DNA from: Acanthamoeba lenticulata
Lineage: Eukaryota > Discosea > Longamoebia > Acanthamoebidae
Direction of reading: 5' to 3'
Length of the DNA: 64,000 nucleotides
NCBI GenBank assembly: GCA_002179805.1
Contig: NAVB01000777.1
Coordinates: 1-64,000, forward strand
Below the pieces are notes generated by a model that saw nothing but the letters and a program-made list of their open reading frames with translations, did not search any database and was not told where the DNA came from. Position 1 is the stretch's first letter. Each line of letters opens with the position of its first letter. Below are positions 12,494 to 23,339 of the stretch, one piece after another. Both the position numbers and the translations under genes were made by a program.

Positions 12494-12826
12494 TGGCTCT
12501 TTCATCTCCCTTGTTGGCGCCAAAAAGGGAACCAGAAAACACGATAAGAATGCGGTTGTCTTCGCGTATCTGGAATTACGCACGCTCTTTTTCCTTGGCT
12601 GCGCCGCTGTCATTTTTTGTTGTTTTTTTTCTGCCACGCGTGGTTGCTGTGTGTCGTCGCTACGCGCGTCCTAACACTCTTCGCACACCCCTCCCCTCCT
12701 CATCTCGTTGTTCCCGGACCCAAGGTTCGCTCTCAAGTGTTTATTCTAGTGTTATGCACTTAAAATGGCGTCACATTTTTGTGAACGGGCCCAAATAACG
12801 AAGTTTTTCATCGAATTAGATTGCAC
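12494..12826. other. Tandem intergenic spacer
   Basis: Downstream of the TIP30-like gene and upstream of the G3BP-like gene on the same strand. No ORF or RNA gene of note. Confidence 0.5.
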
Positions 12827-14856
12827 ATGGGAGAATCTGGTCACTCGCCTGCCCTGGTGGGCAAGGTCTTCATCATGAACTATTACACGATTCTGCACGA
12901 TGAGCCGCAATCGCTGTACAAGTTCTACAAGGACGATTCTGTCTATAGCTTTGGCATTGAGGGGGAGCCTCTCTCGCCCGAATCCACTGTCACTGGTCAA
13001 GCGGTAGGTTATTTGCGTGTGTTAATGCAATTGTGCCGCTTTCTGAAACATCCATCTTGCAGAACATCAACGAAAAGATCAACTCCCTGGGTTTCAAGAA
13101 CAGCAAGGTTCATCTGTCGGTGGTTGAAGCGCAGCCCACGCTCGGGTCCGGAGTGCTGCTCATGGTGAAGGGCACTATCACCAACGAGGGTGCCGCACCC
13201 TCGTTGCGCAAATTCGTCCAGACCTTCCTGCTCGCCCTGCAGCCCGGTGGTTACTATGTTCGTAATGACATCCTCCGCTATCTCACTGAGGATTCGGACA
13301 AGTCTACCGGTACGCTCCCCCCTTTGCAAAATTGGTCAACAGCCCCATTTGGTTGTCAATTTTTAGCTTTCGTCACTGCGATGTTGCGCAATCGATACCA
13401 TTTATTAATTAATTCTACTCTGTGATGGACTTGTTTTCCAGCGGTTCACACTGGTGCGGAAACCTCCCCCGTGACTGAGGCGCCCGCCAAGGAGGCCGTG
13501 GCTGTTCCCGAGGCCACCAAGCCCGCCGCGGAGCCCGAGCAGCAGTCGGCGCCCGCCGTTCCCGTGCCCGACGAAGAGGCTACTCAGCAGCAACAGCAGC
13601 AGCAGGAGGAAGAGACTCAGCCCGCCTCCCACGAGCCCGAGCAGCCCAAGGAGACCACCACTCCCGCCCCTGTGCCCGTCGCCTCTGTTGTGCCGGATTC
13701 CCACGCGGATGAGCGCGAGGAGACCACTCCCGCCGCCGCTGCCGCCACCCCGGCTCCGGCTGCCGAGACCAAGGACGAGGCCGCCGCCGCTGCCCCTGCG
13801 GCCGCCGTCAAGCCCAGTCCCGCCAAGCCCGTGCGTGGTGCCCCCGCCGGCGGCCGTGGCAAGCCCGCCAAGGAGGACAAGGCTCGCGCCTCGTCCGCCG
13901 GTGAGGCCGCCGCGGCGCCCAAGGCTGAGTCCTCGGCGCCCGCCCCCAACAGCTGGGCCGCGATGGCCGCGCGCAAGAAGGACGTGCCCGTCACGCCCCT
14001 CCCCGCCGCCGCCCGCCCCGCCAAGAAGGCCCCGACGGCCGCTGCCGGCGCCGCCACGACCACCGACGACGCTGCCGCCAGCGCTGCCACCGCCACCGCC
14101 ACGGCCCCCGCCACCAAGGAGGGCGAGGCCGCTTCCGGCGCCGAGGCGGCCGCTCCTGGTACCCCTTTCCCCCTCCGAGACTGGCCTGGGTCTGGGCCTG
14201 AGCTGACACATACACACCTCAGCAGTGGGCGGCTTTGAGAGGAAGTCGGACCCGAACTCGATCTACGTGCGCAACCTGCCCTTCGCCGCCAAGCAGAGCC
14301 AGGTGACGGAGGCCTTCCAGGGCTTTGGCAAGATCGTCTCCGTGACCATGCAGAACGACAAGGGCTTTGCCTTTGTCGAGTACGAATCGCCCGAGTCGGC
14401 CCAGGCCGCCATCAAGCTCGCCGCCGAGAACCCCGTACGTACCACGCGGCTCACGGTCATGGTCGTGCATAACTGGAATAACTCACGCATACCTTTCATA
14501 ACACACATACACAGATCACGATGGACGGGCGGCCGCTGAGGGTCGAGGAGCGGAAGACCAAGCGCCCGAGCGGCGGCAGCGGCATTGGCGGGCGCAAGCT
14601 CCCCGGTGCCGGCCCGCGCGGCCCTTCGTCGTCCGGCAGCAGCGACCGCGTGCCCCGCGGCCCGCGCTCCGACTCGGGCAACTTCCGGGACCGCGGCGTG
14701 GGCTCGCCGCGCCCCAACGGCAGCGGCCCTTCGAGGGATCACCGCAACCCGCGAGGCGGCGACAAGCAGCGCCCGGCCTCGCCCGCCGTCAGCCGTCCCT
14801 CGCCCGCTCCCGCCGGCGCCGCTCCCGCGGCCGCCACCGCGGCCGGCAAGAAGTAA
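12827..14856 (+). CDS. G3BP: G3BP/Rasputin-like RNA-binding protein (NTF2-like domain, RRM, RGG tail)
   Basis: Five exons (12827-13003, 13063-13309, 13442-14158, 14226-14434, 14515-14856) encode 563 residues. The N-terminal NTF2-like domain starts SPALVGKVFIMNYYTILHD and continues through FYKDDSVYSFG, LRKFVQTFLLALQ and YYVRNDILRY. A long Ala/Pro/Glu-rich disordered stretch follows. The RRM then shows RNP2 IYVRNLPF and RNP1 KGFAFVEY, followed by an Arg/Gly/Ser-rich tail. This order defines G3BP, the scaffold of stress granules. The central stretch contains no obvious canonical viral- or Caprin-binding motif that I could identify. Confidence 0.93.
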
Positions 14857-15376
14857 TCGAAGAGAGCTTCCTTGCCCGCCTCGCGCACTCGTGCGACTCT
14901 GAGGCAGAGCCACGACGACGACGAATAACAACGACAACACAAGTAAAAAAACAACGACAAGACGAGTAGCACCACCACCCCCATCACTGCCATGACGACG
15001 CGAGACGAGGACCAAGCGGCGGACATGTTGAGGAGGCGGAGGAGCAGGAGAGGAACGAGGAGGAGAAGGAAGATGAGGACGGACAATAATGATGTGATGA
15101 TCGATCGGTGATGATAGCATAGGAGGAAGATGAGGAGGAGGACGTGGCTGGCGGCAAAGTGCAAACAATCACAACACCCAAGCGAGCGAGCGAGAGCGTG
15201 TGAAGTGGAGGACGACGACGGAGGAAGGTGGGGGACGGTGACGATGTGGCGGTAGTGTCTGTGTAGTGTCTGTGGTGCGCCGCGTTTGGCCATTGGTTCG
15301 CAATTTTATTTATTGAAGATCTTCTTTTCTCTCTCGAACGAGCGTCGTCCTCCACCTGCTGCCGCCTTCTTCGAGC
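14857..15376. other. Convergent 3' region
   Basis: Lies between the 3' ends of the G3BP-like gene (+) and the R3HCC1-like gene (-). Purine-rich (GAGGA/GACGA) on the + strand, which creates long but meaningless ORFs. No gene seen. Confidence 0.5.
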
Positions 15377-17154
15377 TCACTCGTCGTTGGAGGGCCGCTT
15401 GGGCGAGAGGCCGAGGGCGTGCGCGAGCATGCGGCGCGCCACGCGCGCGTCCGTCGGTGGTCGCGGCACACTCGCCCGCGCTACCTCCAGCCCCACTGAT
15501 GGAGACAGAGAGCGTGAGCCGCGAACCAATGGATGATGATATCAGCCAGCCGAACCATGAACGTACCTCCGCGTGTGGTCTGCGTCTTGGGGCTGCCTTC
15601 GGCCAACAACCGCAGCTTGAACGGCGCGTTTGTGTCGCTCGCGTGACGGTTCATGGCCTCGCGAGCTAAGCCCCCCCCCCCAACACACGATCACTAGCAT
15701 GATCAGCTCGGCCACTTGTGGATTGTGAGAGCAGACCGGTGTTCTACCTGCTTCGTGCGAGTTGAACGCGGCGACGGCCGTCGTGCCGCTGAGACGCCGC
15801 ACGCGCACGGTCGGTGCTGACGCGCCAGCCTCACCGACATAAGCGAGGAGCGCTCGGACAAGGAGAGCCTCCACCCCCTCTGGCGGCCGCTCGTCGCCCG
15901 CACTGAGGTCGTCGCGATAGAGCAGCTCCAGCACGTGAGCCGGGTGCTCTACCACCGCGACAGTGGGGTCGTGGTCCTCGCGTGGCGCCTCCGCCTCGTC
16001 GTCTAGGCCACGGCCACGGCGCCCGCGCCGCGCTCGCTGTTGGTTGAGGGACGCCCACGGGTCGGCCGCTCGCCTGCCGGCGCCGCCATGGGAGGCCTCC
16101 TCGCGCCGCTGGCGCCGCGCCCACTCGGCAAACGGGGCCGGGTCGACGAGCGGCTTGAGCTCGTCGATGTTACGTCGCGACAGCGCCTCTTCAAGCGCCT
16201 CGTCCACGTCGTCGCCATCGTCGTCGCCGTCGTTCCTGTCTTTGGCGTCGTCGTCATCGTCACTGTCGTTGTCGGCGACAAAGACGTCTTCGAAGGGGGC
16301 CCGGCGTGTGGCCTGCTGGAACCCGCGTCCGCGGCGTCGCTTGGCGTCGGGCTCGACGCTCACCGGCGCGCCGCCTGGCATCGACACTGCGTCGCGCGCA
16401 GGAGAAGCGGCCCTCCCTGCCGCGGCCGCGGCCGTCGGAGCCGCCGGTGTGGCGCTGCCGCGTCGGTCCTCGCGAGTGGGTACGGACTCGGCGGCAGCAG
16501 CAGCTGAGAGCGTGCCGAGAGGTCAGCTTCGACGTCGCGCGTGGCCATGCGCGAGGATGGACAAGGTGAAGCACCTTGAGCGGCCGCCCGCCGCCTGGAG
16601 GGCGGGACGTAGAGGCCTCCCCGAGGCGCCGCGGCCCGGCCCACGGCAGCTGAGGAGGAGCCTCCTCGCTGTTGTTGTGTCGTTGCAGAAGATTCTGTTG
16701 CAGTAGGCGGTAAGGATGTTGGCGGGGGCGCATTGGTCACGTAATCAGCATAGAGCAAGAAGGGCCTGGCTGGCGGTAGTGGCGACAGTTGAGGACTCCC
16801 TTCGTTGCAACTAACATGAAAGATTAAAAGGGGGGGGGAGAAGTACGAGATGGCGGATGCAGCCTCAGCTACGACGATGGTACGGCGGTCGTCTACGGAG
16901 CCGATGGAAAAGGATTCGAGGCCCTCAAAGCGCTCTGCCGTCTTGTGCACCAGCAGACGGCCGTACCCGCCCAACTCAGCGAACATCACGCCAATACGCT
17001 TCTGTCTGCGCGATCGATCTCCGCTCATCTCTGCATCGGGTGGTGCACGCGCTGCGGCCACCAAGGCCACGAGCTCGGACTCGATTGCGAGCAGCAAGCG
17101 GCGGCCCTTCACCGTGCCGAGGGCACGAGCGAGCACCGGGCCTTCGTCTTCCAT
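15377..17154 (-). CDS. R3HCC1/R3HCC1L-like protein (R3H domain plus C-terminal RRM-like region)
   Basis: Five exons (17154-16847, 16810-16575, 16503-15748, 15665-15567, 15480-15377) keep phase and give 500 residues. The first 100 residues are an R3H domain (FAELGGYGRLLVHKTAERF with the R-x3-H spacing, then RTIVVAEAASA). A SUZ-like strip GGLYVPPSRRR lies near residue 175. After a disordered acidic middle, HPAHVLELLYRDDL, TVRVRRLSGTTAVAAFNSHEA, AREAMN and FKLRLLAEGSP form the RRM-like part. The C-terminus ARRMLAHALGLSPKR matches the closing motif of animal R3HCC1 proteins. These presumably bind RNA; the precise role is unknown. The start is 152 bases from the stop of the upstream ARP5 gene on the same strand. 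Confidence 0.8.
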
Positions 17155-17306
17155 CTTCGTTGTATTTCTTTTTCTTCTTTACTCGAAGCTTTGCTGACTA
17201 CAAGGCGAGAGACGTAGTCCACGAAGATGGTGATCCACTTGTTGTAGTATAACAACATGAACGTGAAAAGCGCCCAGCAGGATGAAAAGGAAGATGATGA
17301 GGAGGG

Positions 17307-20300
17307 TCAAGACGCCGCTGGCTGGTAGAAGAAGTTGGAGGCCGGGTGCTGCACGAGGTGCTGCGGCCCGTACTCGTCGTACAGGGCCCGCGTGAAGAGC
17401 GACTGCTGGAACTGCAACGCGCTCGACCACGCCGCCATGCCCCGCCACGCGTCCACCAGCGGATCCTCCGCCTATGTTGATGTTGAGGACGATGATGAGC
17501 GCAAGAGCCAAGCATTGCGCGCGCGCGAGGGGGAGGGTTCAACGGACCATCGTGACCGCAAAGGCGGAGCCGTCGGGCCGCGAGGCCAGCAGGTCGCGCT
17601 CGAGGCGCTCCTTGAAGTTGGCGAACAGGACGTTACCGCCCGTCAGGAAGATGTTCTGCGCCACGCCCGCGCGCCGCACGTCAGCTTTGGTTGGCCACGA
17701 GGACGAGATGAAAGGACGAGGACAAGGACAAGGACGAGGACGAGAGGAAGGGCGATGATCACCTGGACGACGGCGGTCTGGCGGGGCTCGGGGAGGCGGC
17801 GGACCAGGTAGGAGGTGAGCTCGCTGACGCCCATGCAGTCGATGCCCACGATGGAGGGCTGGAAGAAGATCTCGGGCACGCGCACGCGCTCGGTGGCCAC
17901 GAAAAAGTGGCCGCTCAGGTCAAACAGCGGGTTCTTGCCCAAGGCCGAGGCCGAGGCGGGCGCCTTGATCGACTCGCCGTGACGCTCGAGCGTCTTCTCG
18001 ATCTTCTTGATCTCGTCGCGCTCGCGCGTCTCCTCCTCGTCCTCCTCGTCGCCGGCCATCGTGCGGTACACGTTCCAGTCCGAGTCCCGCGCGCCAAACG
18101 ACGACTCGGCGGCGTCCTCGTCCCGCGCTGCACGGCTGCCCTTGTGCTCAAAGGCCGCCGAGGCCAGCGCCCGCAGCCGCTTGGCCGACGCCGCGCCGCG
18201 CCGGCCGCCCTCGATCTCGCGCCGCCGGCGGCGGCCCTCGATGGCGGCCAGCAGCGCTGCCCGCCGCTCGCGCAGCCGCGAGGCCCAGCCCTCGGGGTCC
18301 TTCAGCCGCTCCTCCTCTTCCTCCCGCCACTTGCGCTCCTGTAATTTATTGTTTAAAAAGGTATTGATAAATAAGAAAGATAAATAAAATCTCGAGATAA
18401 TTTATTGTGATAAATATTTTTAAAATAATACTAAAAAGAAAAAGAGGAATTTGAGGCGAACCTTGGCGTCGTCGCGCTTCTTGCGTTCCTTGGGCTGGAG
18501 CGACTTGGTCAGCTCGGAGATGCTCTTGTTGAGCTGCGCCTCGTCCATCCGCAGCACCTTCAGCCGTTTCTGTTTTGTTTTGGTTTTTGCTCCACGTCAG
18601 GGCGCGCGCCCTTCATTTGAAGCGAGGCGGGACGGGATGGAGAGGACCTCGAACTTGGCCAAGTCGCTCTCCTTGAGGGCCTTGGTGGCCTTGAGGTCCT
18701 TAAGCTCGGCTTCCTGCATCTTCCTCTGTGTCACGTGTGTTTGCGTCCGTGGGCTGCCGTGAGTTTCGATTCCCGCTGGCGCCAAGCGGTCCGGCGAGAG
18801 CGAGGAAGAGCACGGACCTTCTCCTTCCGGCGGTTCTCGGCCATCTCCTTGAGGCGGAGGCCCTGCTCTCGCCGGGCCTGCGTGCGCCGCTGCTTCTCCT
18901 CTTCGGAGATGACCTTCTCCACCGGCGCCGGCCCGACCGCCGCAATCTGTACACACACGTACGCGCGCACAAATGGACGCACACGTATGCGCGCGCAAAT
19001 GGAGGGATGAGGACAACGACGGGGCAGCGCTTGCGTGAGGGGGCTCTCTTGGGCGCACCATGCGCATCTGGCGCCTGGTGAAGTCGTGGTCGTTCTGGTA
19101 GAGCCGCAGCTCCTCCAGGTAGTCGAGCGCCACATAGCAATGCTGCTCCTTGATTTGCTGTTGTATTTGTATTTGTATTTGTATAATTTTTAAAATAAAA
19201 AATATTAAATGAAATAAAATTCCAAAAAGATTTTTAATAATAAAAAAAGACGAGAGGCGAGACCGCACCTCGATCTTGTTGGGGGCGAAGAGGGTCTTCT
19301 CGTAGGGGTACTTGAGCTGCAGGACCTGCTGCAGGAAGTCCGTGGCCCGCTGCCCGCCCAGCGGGATCCTGTTGAACCACAACAGGAGGCCTGTACGTGT
19401 GAGGATCCACAACAACAACAACAAGAAGGCGAGGACCACGAACCGCTTGATGGAGGAGCCGTCGGGGGCGTCGTCGGCGATGAGGACGTGGTGGGTGGCG
19501 AGGTTGCCGCTGGCGATGATGAGGCCGTCGCGGCCCCCGGCCGGCAGGCGCGGCTTGTTGTAGTAGTAGGCAAAGAGCGCGTCCACGCCGTAGCACACCG
19601 ACGGCGCGCGGTAGCACTCAAACAGCAGCTCCGACATCTCTGCGCGATCGAGCAATCGCCACACCATGACGACAACGACGACAAAGACGAAGACGAAGAT
19701 GCAGACGACGAGGGCGACAACGGTCATGTGAGGACGCCGACGCTCGCAGCGCTGCTAAGGTGTCGAGTAGGCGGGGGAGTACGTTGGCGGCAGTGAGTCG
19801 GGTTGCAGAGGACCTCGGTCATGACGATCGGGTTCATGATGCGATCGCTCTCGATCCGCAGGTTGGTGAAGATGTAGTCCAGGATTTGCTCCTGCAGGAC
19901 GACATCATGAGGCCGAGAAGAAGAAGAAGAAGAAGAAGACGAAAATGGAAGGAAGTGTGAGCCAGGCATGGGACGGTGAAAACGATGCAGCTAGAGGGAG
20001 GCCATGCCTGCGCGTCGAGGCGGGTGACGAGGCCCGAGTCAAAGGGCGTGCGCAGGTTGTTGAGCGCGATGTCGGCACTGAACACGTCATTGCCGACGTA
20101 CGAGCGCAGTGTGTCCTCCCCCTCCTTCTTGGTGCGCGCCTTGCCCACCACGGGCCGAAACTTGACTGCACGACGTACATGTCGTCGGGCGATGGTCTCG
20201 AGTCAGTTGACGATAGGGCAGAGGCGGAAGAAAGGGGGGAGGACGGTACGGCTGGGTTGGGCCTGGGTCGACCAGCCTGCCCGGCAGGTGTGCGAGCCTG

Positions 20301-20422
20301 CGCAGAATGCAATCATGGGCGCGTTTCAGTTGGCAGTGCGAGCGTCATGAATGAAAATTCGAGTGGCCACTCCCAAACGCACCGTTGTCGATGATGATGG
20401 CCGGCTCATCGCTCACCTCCAT
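17307..20422 (-). CDS. ARP5: Actin-related protein 5, INO80 chromatin-remodelling subunit
   Basis: Thirteen exons give about 634 residues: 20422-20383, 20297-20250, 20165-20008, 19891-19783, 19639-19444, 19368-19269, 19148 or 19157-19059, 18946-18818, 18725-18648, 18569-18462, 18338-17763, 17655-17548, 17471-17307. It starts [16 protein letters not shown] (phosphate loop 1) and continues [29 protein letters not shown] and [14 protein letters not shown] long charged helical insertion follows (IAAVGPAP... to [10 protein letters not shown]). The actin fold resumes with [23 protein letters not shown] and [11 protein letters not shown]. The large helical insertion between subdomains separates ARP5 from other actin-related proteins. 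The third intron uses a GC donor (CAG/GCATGG) rather than GT. Confidence 0.93.
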
Positions 20423-20523
20423 CTTTGCGCTTTGAAACAAAAACCAATTTCATATTGATTTTCATAAGGGAAATGAAGAGAAATTGGCCCCTTTCGAATA
20501 ATAACAGCAGATTGAACACAGCC

Positions 20524-20880
20524 ATGAGCGATTTGGCGGTCACAACAGCGCCCTCGTCCGCCTCGTCGCCTGCCACTTCCAGCGCCGCTGCATCACAGGC
20601 GGGTGTGCAAACTCGTCTGACCGCGTCAGGGGCAGTGGCCCCCATTCGGCAGCTGGGCTTCATCTCGCGCGTCACCAAATCGGTAAAAAAGTACCTCCTT
20701 CAACCTTTCGTGGTGGGCTTTGCGGTTGCCTTGGGCATGAGTTTTGGTACATTTTATGCTACTCCATCCCTTCCCCACACCACGCATTTTTAATAATATT
20801 TTTCGCTCCGATTACTTTGGCCAGGCTACTCGACGTACGACGTCATCGTGCACCGTGTTGCGACGTTCTGGAAGAGCTGA
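20524..20880 (+). CDS. Small single-span membrane protein, function unknown
   Basis: Two exons (20524-20746, 20825-20880) give 92 residues. The first 45 are polar and Ala/Ser/Thr-rich. A basic stretch (ISRVTKSVKKYLLQ) precedes a hydrophobic segment (PFVVGFAVALGMSFGYSTYD), then a short tail VIVHRVATFWKS. The size and the basic flank resemble small mitochondrial or ER tail-anchored proteins, but I recognise no family. It sits 101 bases from, and divergent to, ARP5, so the two may share a promoter. Confidence 0.6.
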
Positions 20881-21229
20881 ACCTTCTACGAATAAAGCTG
20901 GTGAAAATGAAGCAGTGCGTACCACGTCAGCTTCGTTCTCTTGCGGCTTGGTCATTTTGCACGCCGTTTGGCGCATCACAGGTGCACGAGTGATTGTAGC
21001 AACATACCAGTTAATGGCCCACCCCGGTTGGTCAAGGACCTTACTGAGTGTGACTGAGACTTACCTCAGAGGAACTCCGTTGTAGCGGGTCTGCGGAAGA
21101 ACCTTGCACAATAGCACACAAGCTGGTCGTTTACTGCTTGGTCGACGCCAAAACAAAATGGTAATTTAAATAAATTTTATCCAAAAATTTTCTTGTTAAA
21201 ACAAGGAGGGCGCTTGTCGCTGCCACGAC
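20881..21229. other. Intergenic spacer
   Basis: About 350 bases between two plus-strand genes. The part just before 21230 is AT-rich. No gene or RNA signature seen. Confidence 0.5.
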
Positions 21230-21853
21230 ATGAAGGGGAGAGGGGGTAAGTTGGCCAACCTGCTGCGGGTGCAGGTCGAGTCCCGTGCCGAACTTCGAGA
21301 GTGGCTAGCGGAAAATCATCGCAGCTCGCCTGGCGCCTGGGTGGTGACCTTCAAGAAGCACTGCGCCGAGCGCAACTTGCCCTACAGCGACGTGGTGGAG
21401 GAACTTCTGTGCTATGGCTGGGTGGACGGCCGTGCGAAGCGCCTTGACGCCGACCGCGCCATGCTCCTGGCCACGCCGCGCAGGGCCTCCAGCACTTGGT
21501 CGCGAGTCAACAAAGAGCGCGTGGCGAGGCTGGAAGCCGACGGGCTCATGACCGAGAGCGGGCGGGAGGTGATTGAAGTGGCCCGCGCAAACGGTCAATG
21601 GGACGTGCTGAACCAGAGCGACGCCCTGACGATGCCGGATGACCTAGTCCAGGCGCTTGCCGCCGTCGGGCCGGTCGCTCGGCGACACTGGGACGCCTTC
21701 CCGCCTTCAGCCCGCAAGGCCATCCTCGCGTGGATCGACCAGGCCAAGCGGACCGAGACGCGGCGCAAGCGGGTGGACGAGACCGCCCGGCTCGCGGCCG
21801 TCAACAAGCGCGCGAATCAGTGGCCTCGCCCTGCGACCAGCCCTCGGGAATAA
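21230..21853 (+). CDS. YdeI/OmpD-associated family protein, bacterial type, intronless
   Basis: A single open frame of 207 residues. Diagnostic blocks are LREWLAENH near the start, GAWVVTFKKH, LPYSDVVEELLCYGWVDGR, ATPRRASSTWSRVNKERV, MTESGREVIEVARANG and, at the end, a helical stretch AFPPSARKAILAWIDQAKR. That order is the YdeI family common in bacteria (YdeI and bacteriocin-protection proteins); biochemical function is not firmly known. No introns, in a neighbourhood where nearly all genes are split, suggests acquisition from bacteria or a retrocopy. Composition matches nearby exons, so any transfer is not recent. Confidence 0.9.
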   Translation: MKGRGGKLANLLRVQVESRAELREWLAENHRSSPGAWVVTFKKHCAERNLPYSDVVEELLCYGWVDGRAKRLDADRAMLLATPRRASSTWSRVNKERVARLEADGLMTESGREVIEVARANGQWDVLNQSDALTMPDDLVQALAAVGPVARRHWDAFPPSARKAILAWIDQAKRTETRRKRVDETARLAAVNKRANQWPRPATSPRE

Positions 21854-22094
21854 TGCACTTTTGTCCGACAGCTGGCCATGAATAACATCCTCCCTGTGTG
21901 TAGTCCTGCTGCATGTGAATACAGCATTTGGGTTGGAGGTATCCTCACACGCGCCAATCGTGTTGAGGACAACGAGCAAAGCTCGATAATTGGCGAGACG
22001 ATCAGCCAGTAAGCGCGGTGGTCCAGGTTCAAAAATCACGCCACGCTGGCGCAAACGCTTCGCCACCGATTCAGCACCACACCGAAGCGACTCG

Positions 22095-23240
22095 ATGATC
22101 CAGGAGCAGGAAGGGACGGCGGAGACGGTATTCCAGGAAGAGACGGAGGAGATGGTCTTCTTCGACCCCTTTGCCACCACTCTCCCCCAAGAGCACCGCT
22201 TCACCGAGCTTCAGCATGTCTCCCCCATTTGGCGTGCGTACCGCGCTTTCCGGGACGGGCGTTTCGACGTAGCGGTGCACACTCGTCGCGAGAGGCTGAG
22301 TGGCCGCCGAGTGATGTGGTTCAGCCCTCTCGACGATCCACCCTTGAGCAAAGGCTCCTTCTACGGCACCGTGGCCTTTTCTGCGCCGTTTGCCGACCTG
22401 CTCCAGTGGTACCAGACCCAAGTGGCCCCCAACCAGAGAGCTCGGCTCTACTTCGTGGAGGAGGGTAACCCCCATCTTCAAGAACAAGGCGTCGGACATC
22501 CCTACATCTACCTTCTAACTTGGAAGGACGAGGACGCCAACTTTAATGGTGAAATCTGTCTGGACGACAAGAACGGACGCATCCGGCGTGAAGGGACAGA
22601 ATTCGTGTGGCGAAAGGAGAGTGACAAGTACCACCGCGTCCCCTACGCCTTTTTCGACTTGGCCATCGAGTTTCCCGACGATCAAGCGTATCTCCCTCTC
22701 GACCGCCTTCCGTTTAGCCGCTGCTGCTTTCACAAGAAGACTAAGGTCAAACACTTCCAAGATGACCTCAAGGAGCTGCCGAAGATTGCGGCGGAAGGGT
22801 GTATGGCGGCTTGTTTTGTACACCCCCCGGCGGGTGGCGACGCAGCATTCTTCCGCCAGTTCGTGGATGAAAAGCTGCAGGCGGCAGTTGCCAACGAGAA
22901 CTCCTGGAGGGGCTTAACACCTACTGAGGAGCAGGAGCTACGCACCATCAGAATCGGGAACATCATCGCTTTCTTCAACTTTGCCCTGCAGGAGCTACGC
23001 ATCCCGGCGACCAACCACAGCCAACTTCGCGCCACCCTCGGAAAGAAAACACCCTGGCTTCCTGGTGACATCGAGGTGTGGGGGAAGATCGAGCGCTTAG
23101 CCTTGCTCGCGTACTGTTCGTCCTTCCCCGATAACCCTGTGCGCGACGACTACGCAAGCAGACCCAGCATGGCCTTCGTCTGCCTTTTCTTGAGCCACGG
23201 AATGGATCAACTGAGGAAGTCTATGAATGCGCCTCAGTGA
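22095..23240 (+). CDS. Unrecognised intronless 381-residue protein
   Basis: The open frame runs from 21990, but the first ATG is at 22095, giving 381 residues (MIQEQEGTAETVFQEETEEM at the start). It has a mixed alpha/beta composition with many aromatics: WRAYRAFRDGRFDVAVHTRR, GTVAFSAPFADLLQWYQTQV, ARLYFVEEGN, YIYLLTWKDED and FFNFALQELRI. No signal peptide, membrane segment, repeat or catalytic signature is evident. Codon usage resembles the surrounding exons and there is no frame break, so it is probably a real gene. Its neighbour on the left is also intronless. I cannot assign a family. Confidence 0.65.
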   Translation: MIQEQEGTAETVFQEETEEMVFFDPFATTLPQEHRFTELQHVSPIWRAYRAFRDGRFDVAVHTRRERLSGRRVMWFSPLDDPPLSKGSFYGTVAFSAPFADLLQWYQTQVAPNQRARLYFVEEGNPHLQEQGVGHPYIYLLTWKDEDANFNGEICLDDKNGRIRREGTEFVWRKESDKYHRVPYAFFDLAIEFPDDQAYLPLDRLPFSRCCFHKKTKVKHFQDDLKELPKIAAEGCMAACFVHPPAGGDAAFFRQFVDEKLQAAVANENSWRGLTPTEEQELRTIRIGNIIAFFNFALQELRIPATNHSQLRATLGKKTPWLPGDIEVWGKIERLALLAYCSSFPDNPVRDDYASRPSMAFVCLFLSHGMDQLRKSMNAPQ

Positions 23241-23339
23241 CGGTGTGTGGGTCACAGCAACAACGTGACAGGAGTGGACGCAATCCCTAATGAAGTGACC
23301 TCCCTTGATTTAAATTTTGTGCATTCTTTGTGCGCTCCA

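Noticed and set aside
13405..14217. Gly-rich 270-codon minus frame
   Set aside because: Reverse reading of the Ala/Pro-rich linker of the G3BP-like protein.
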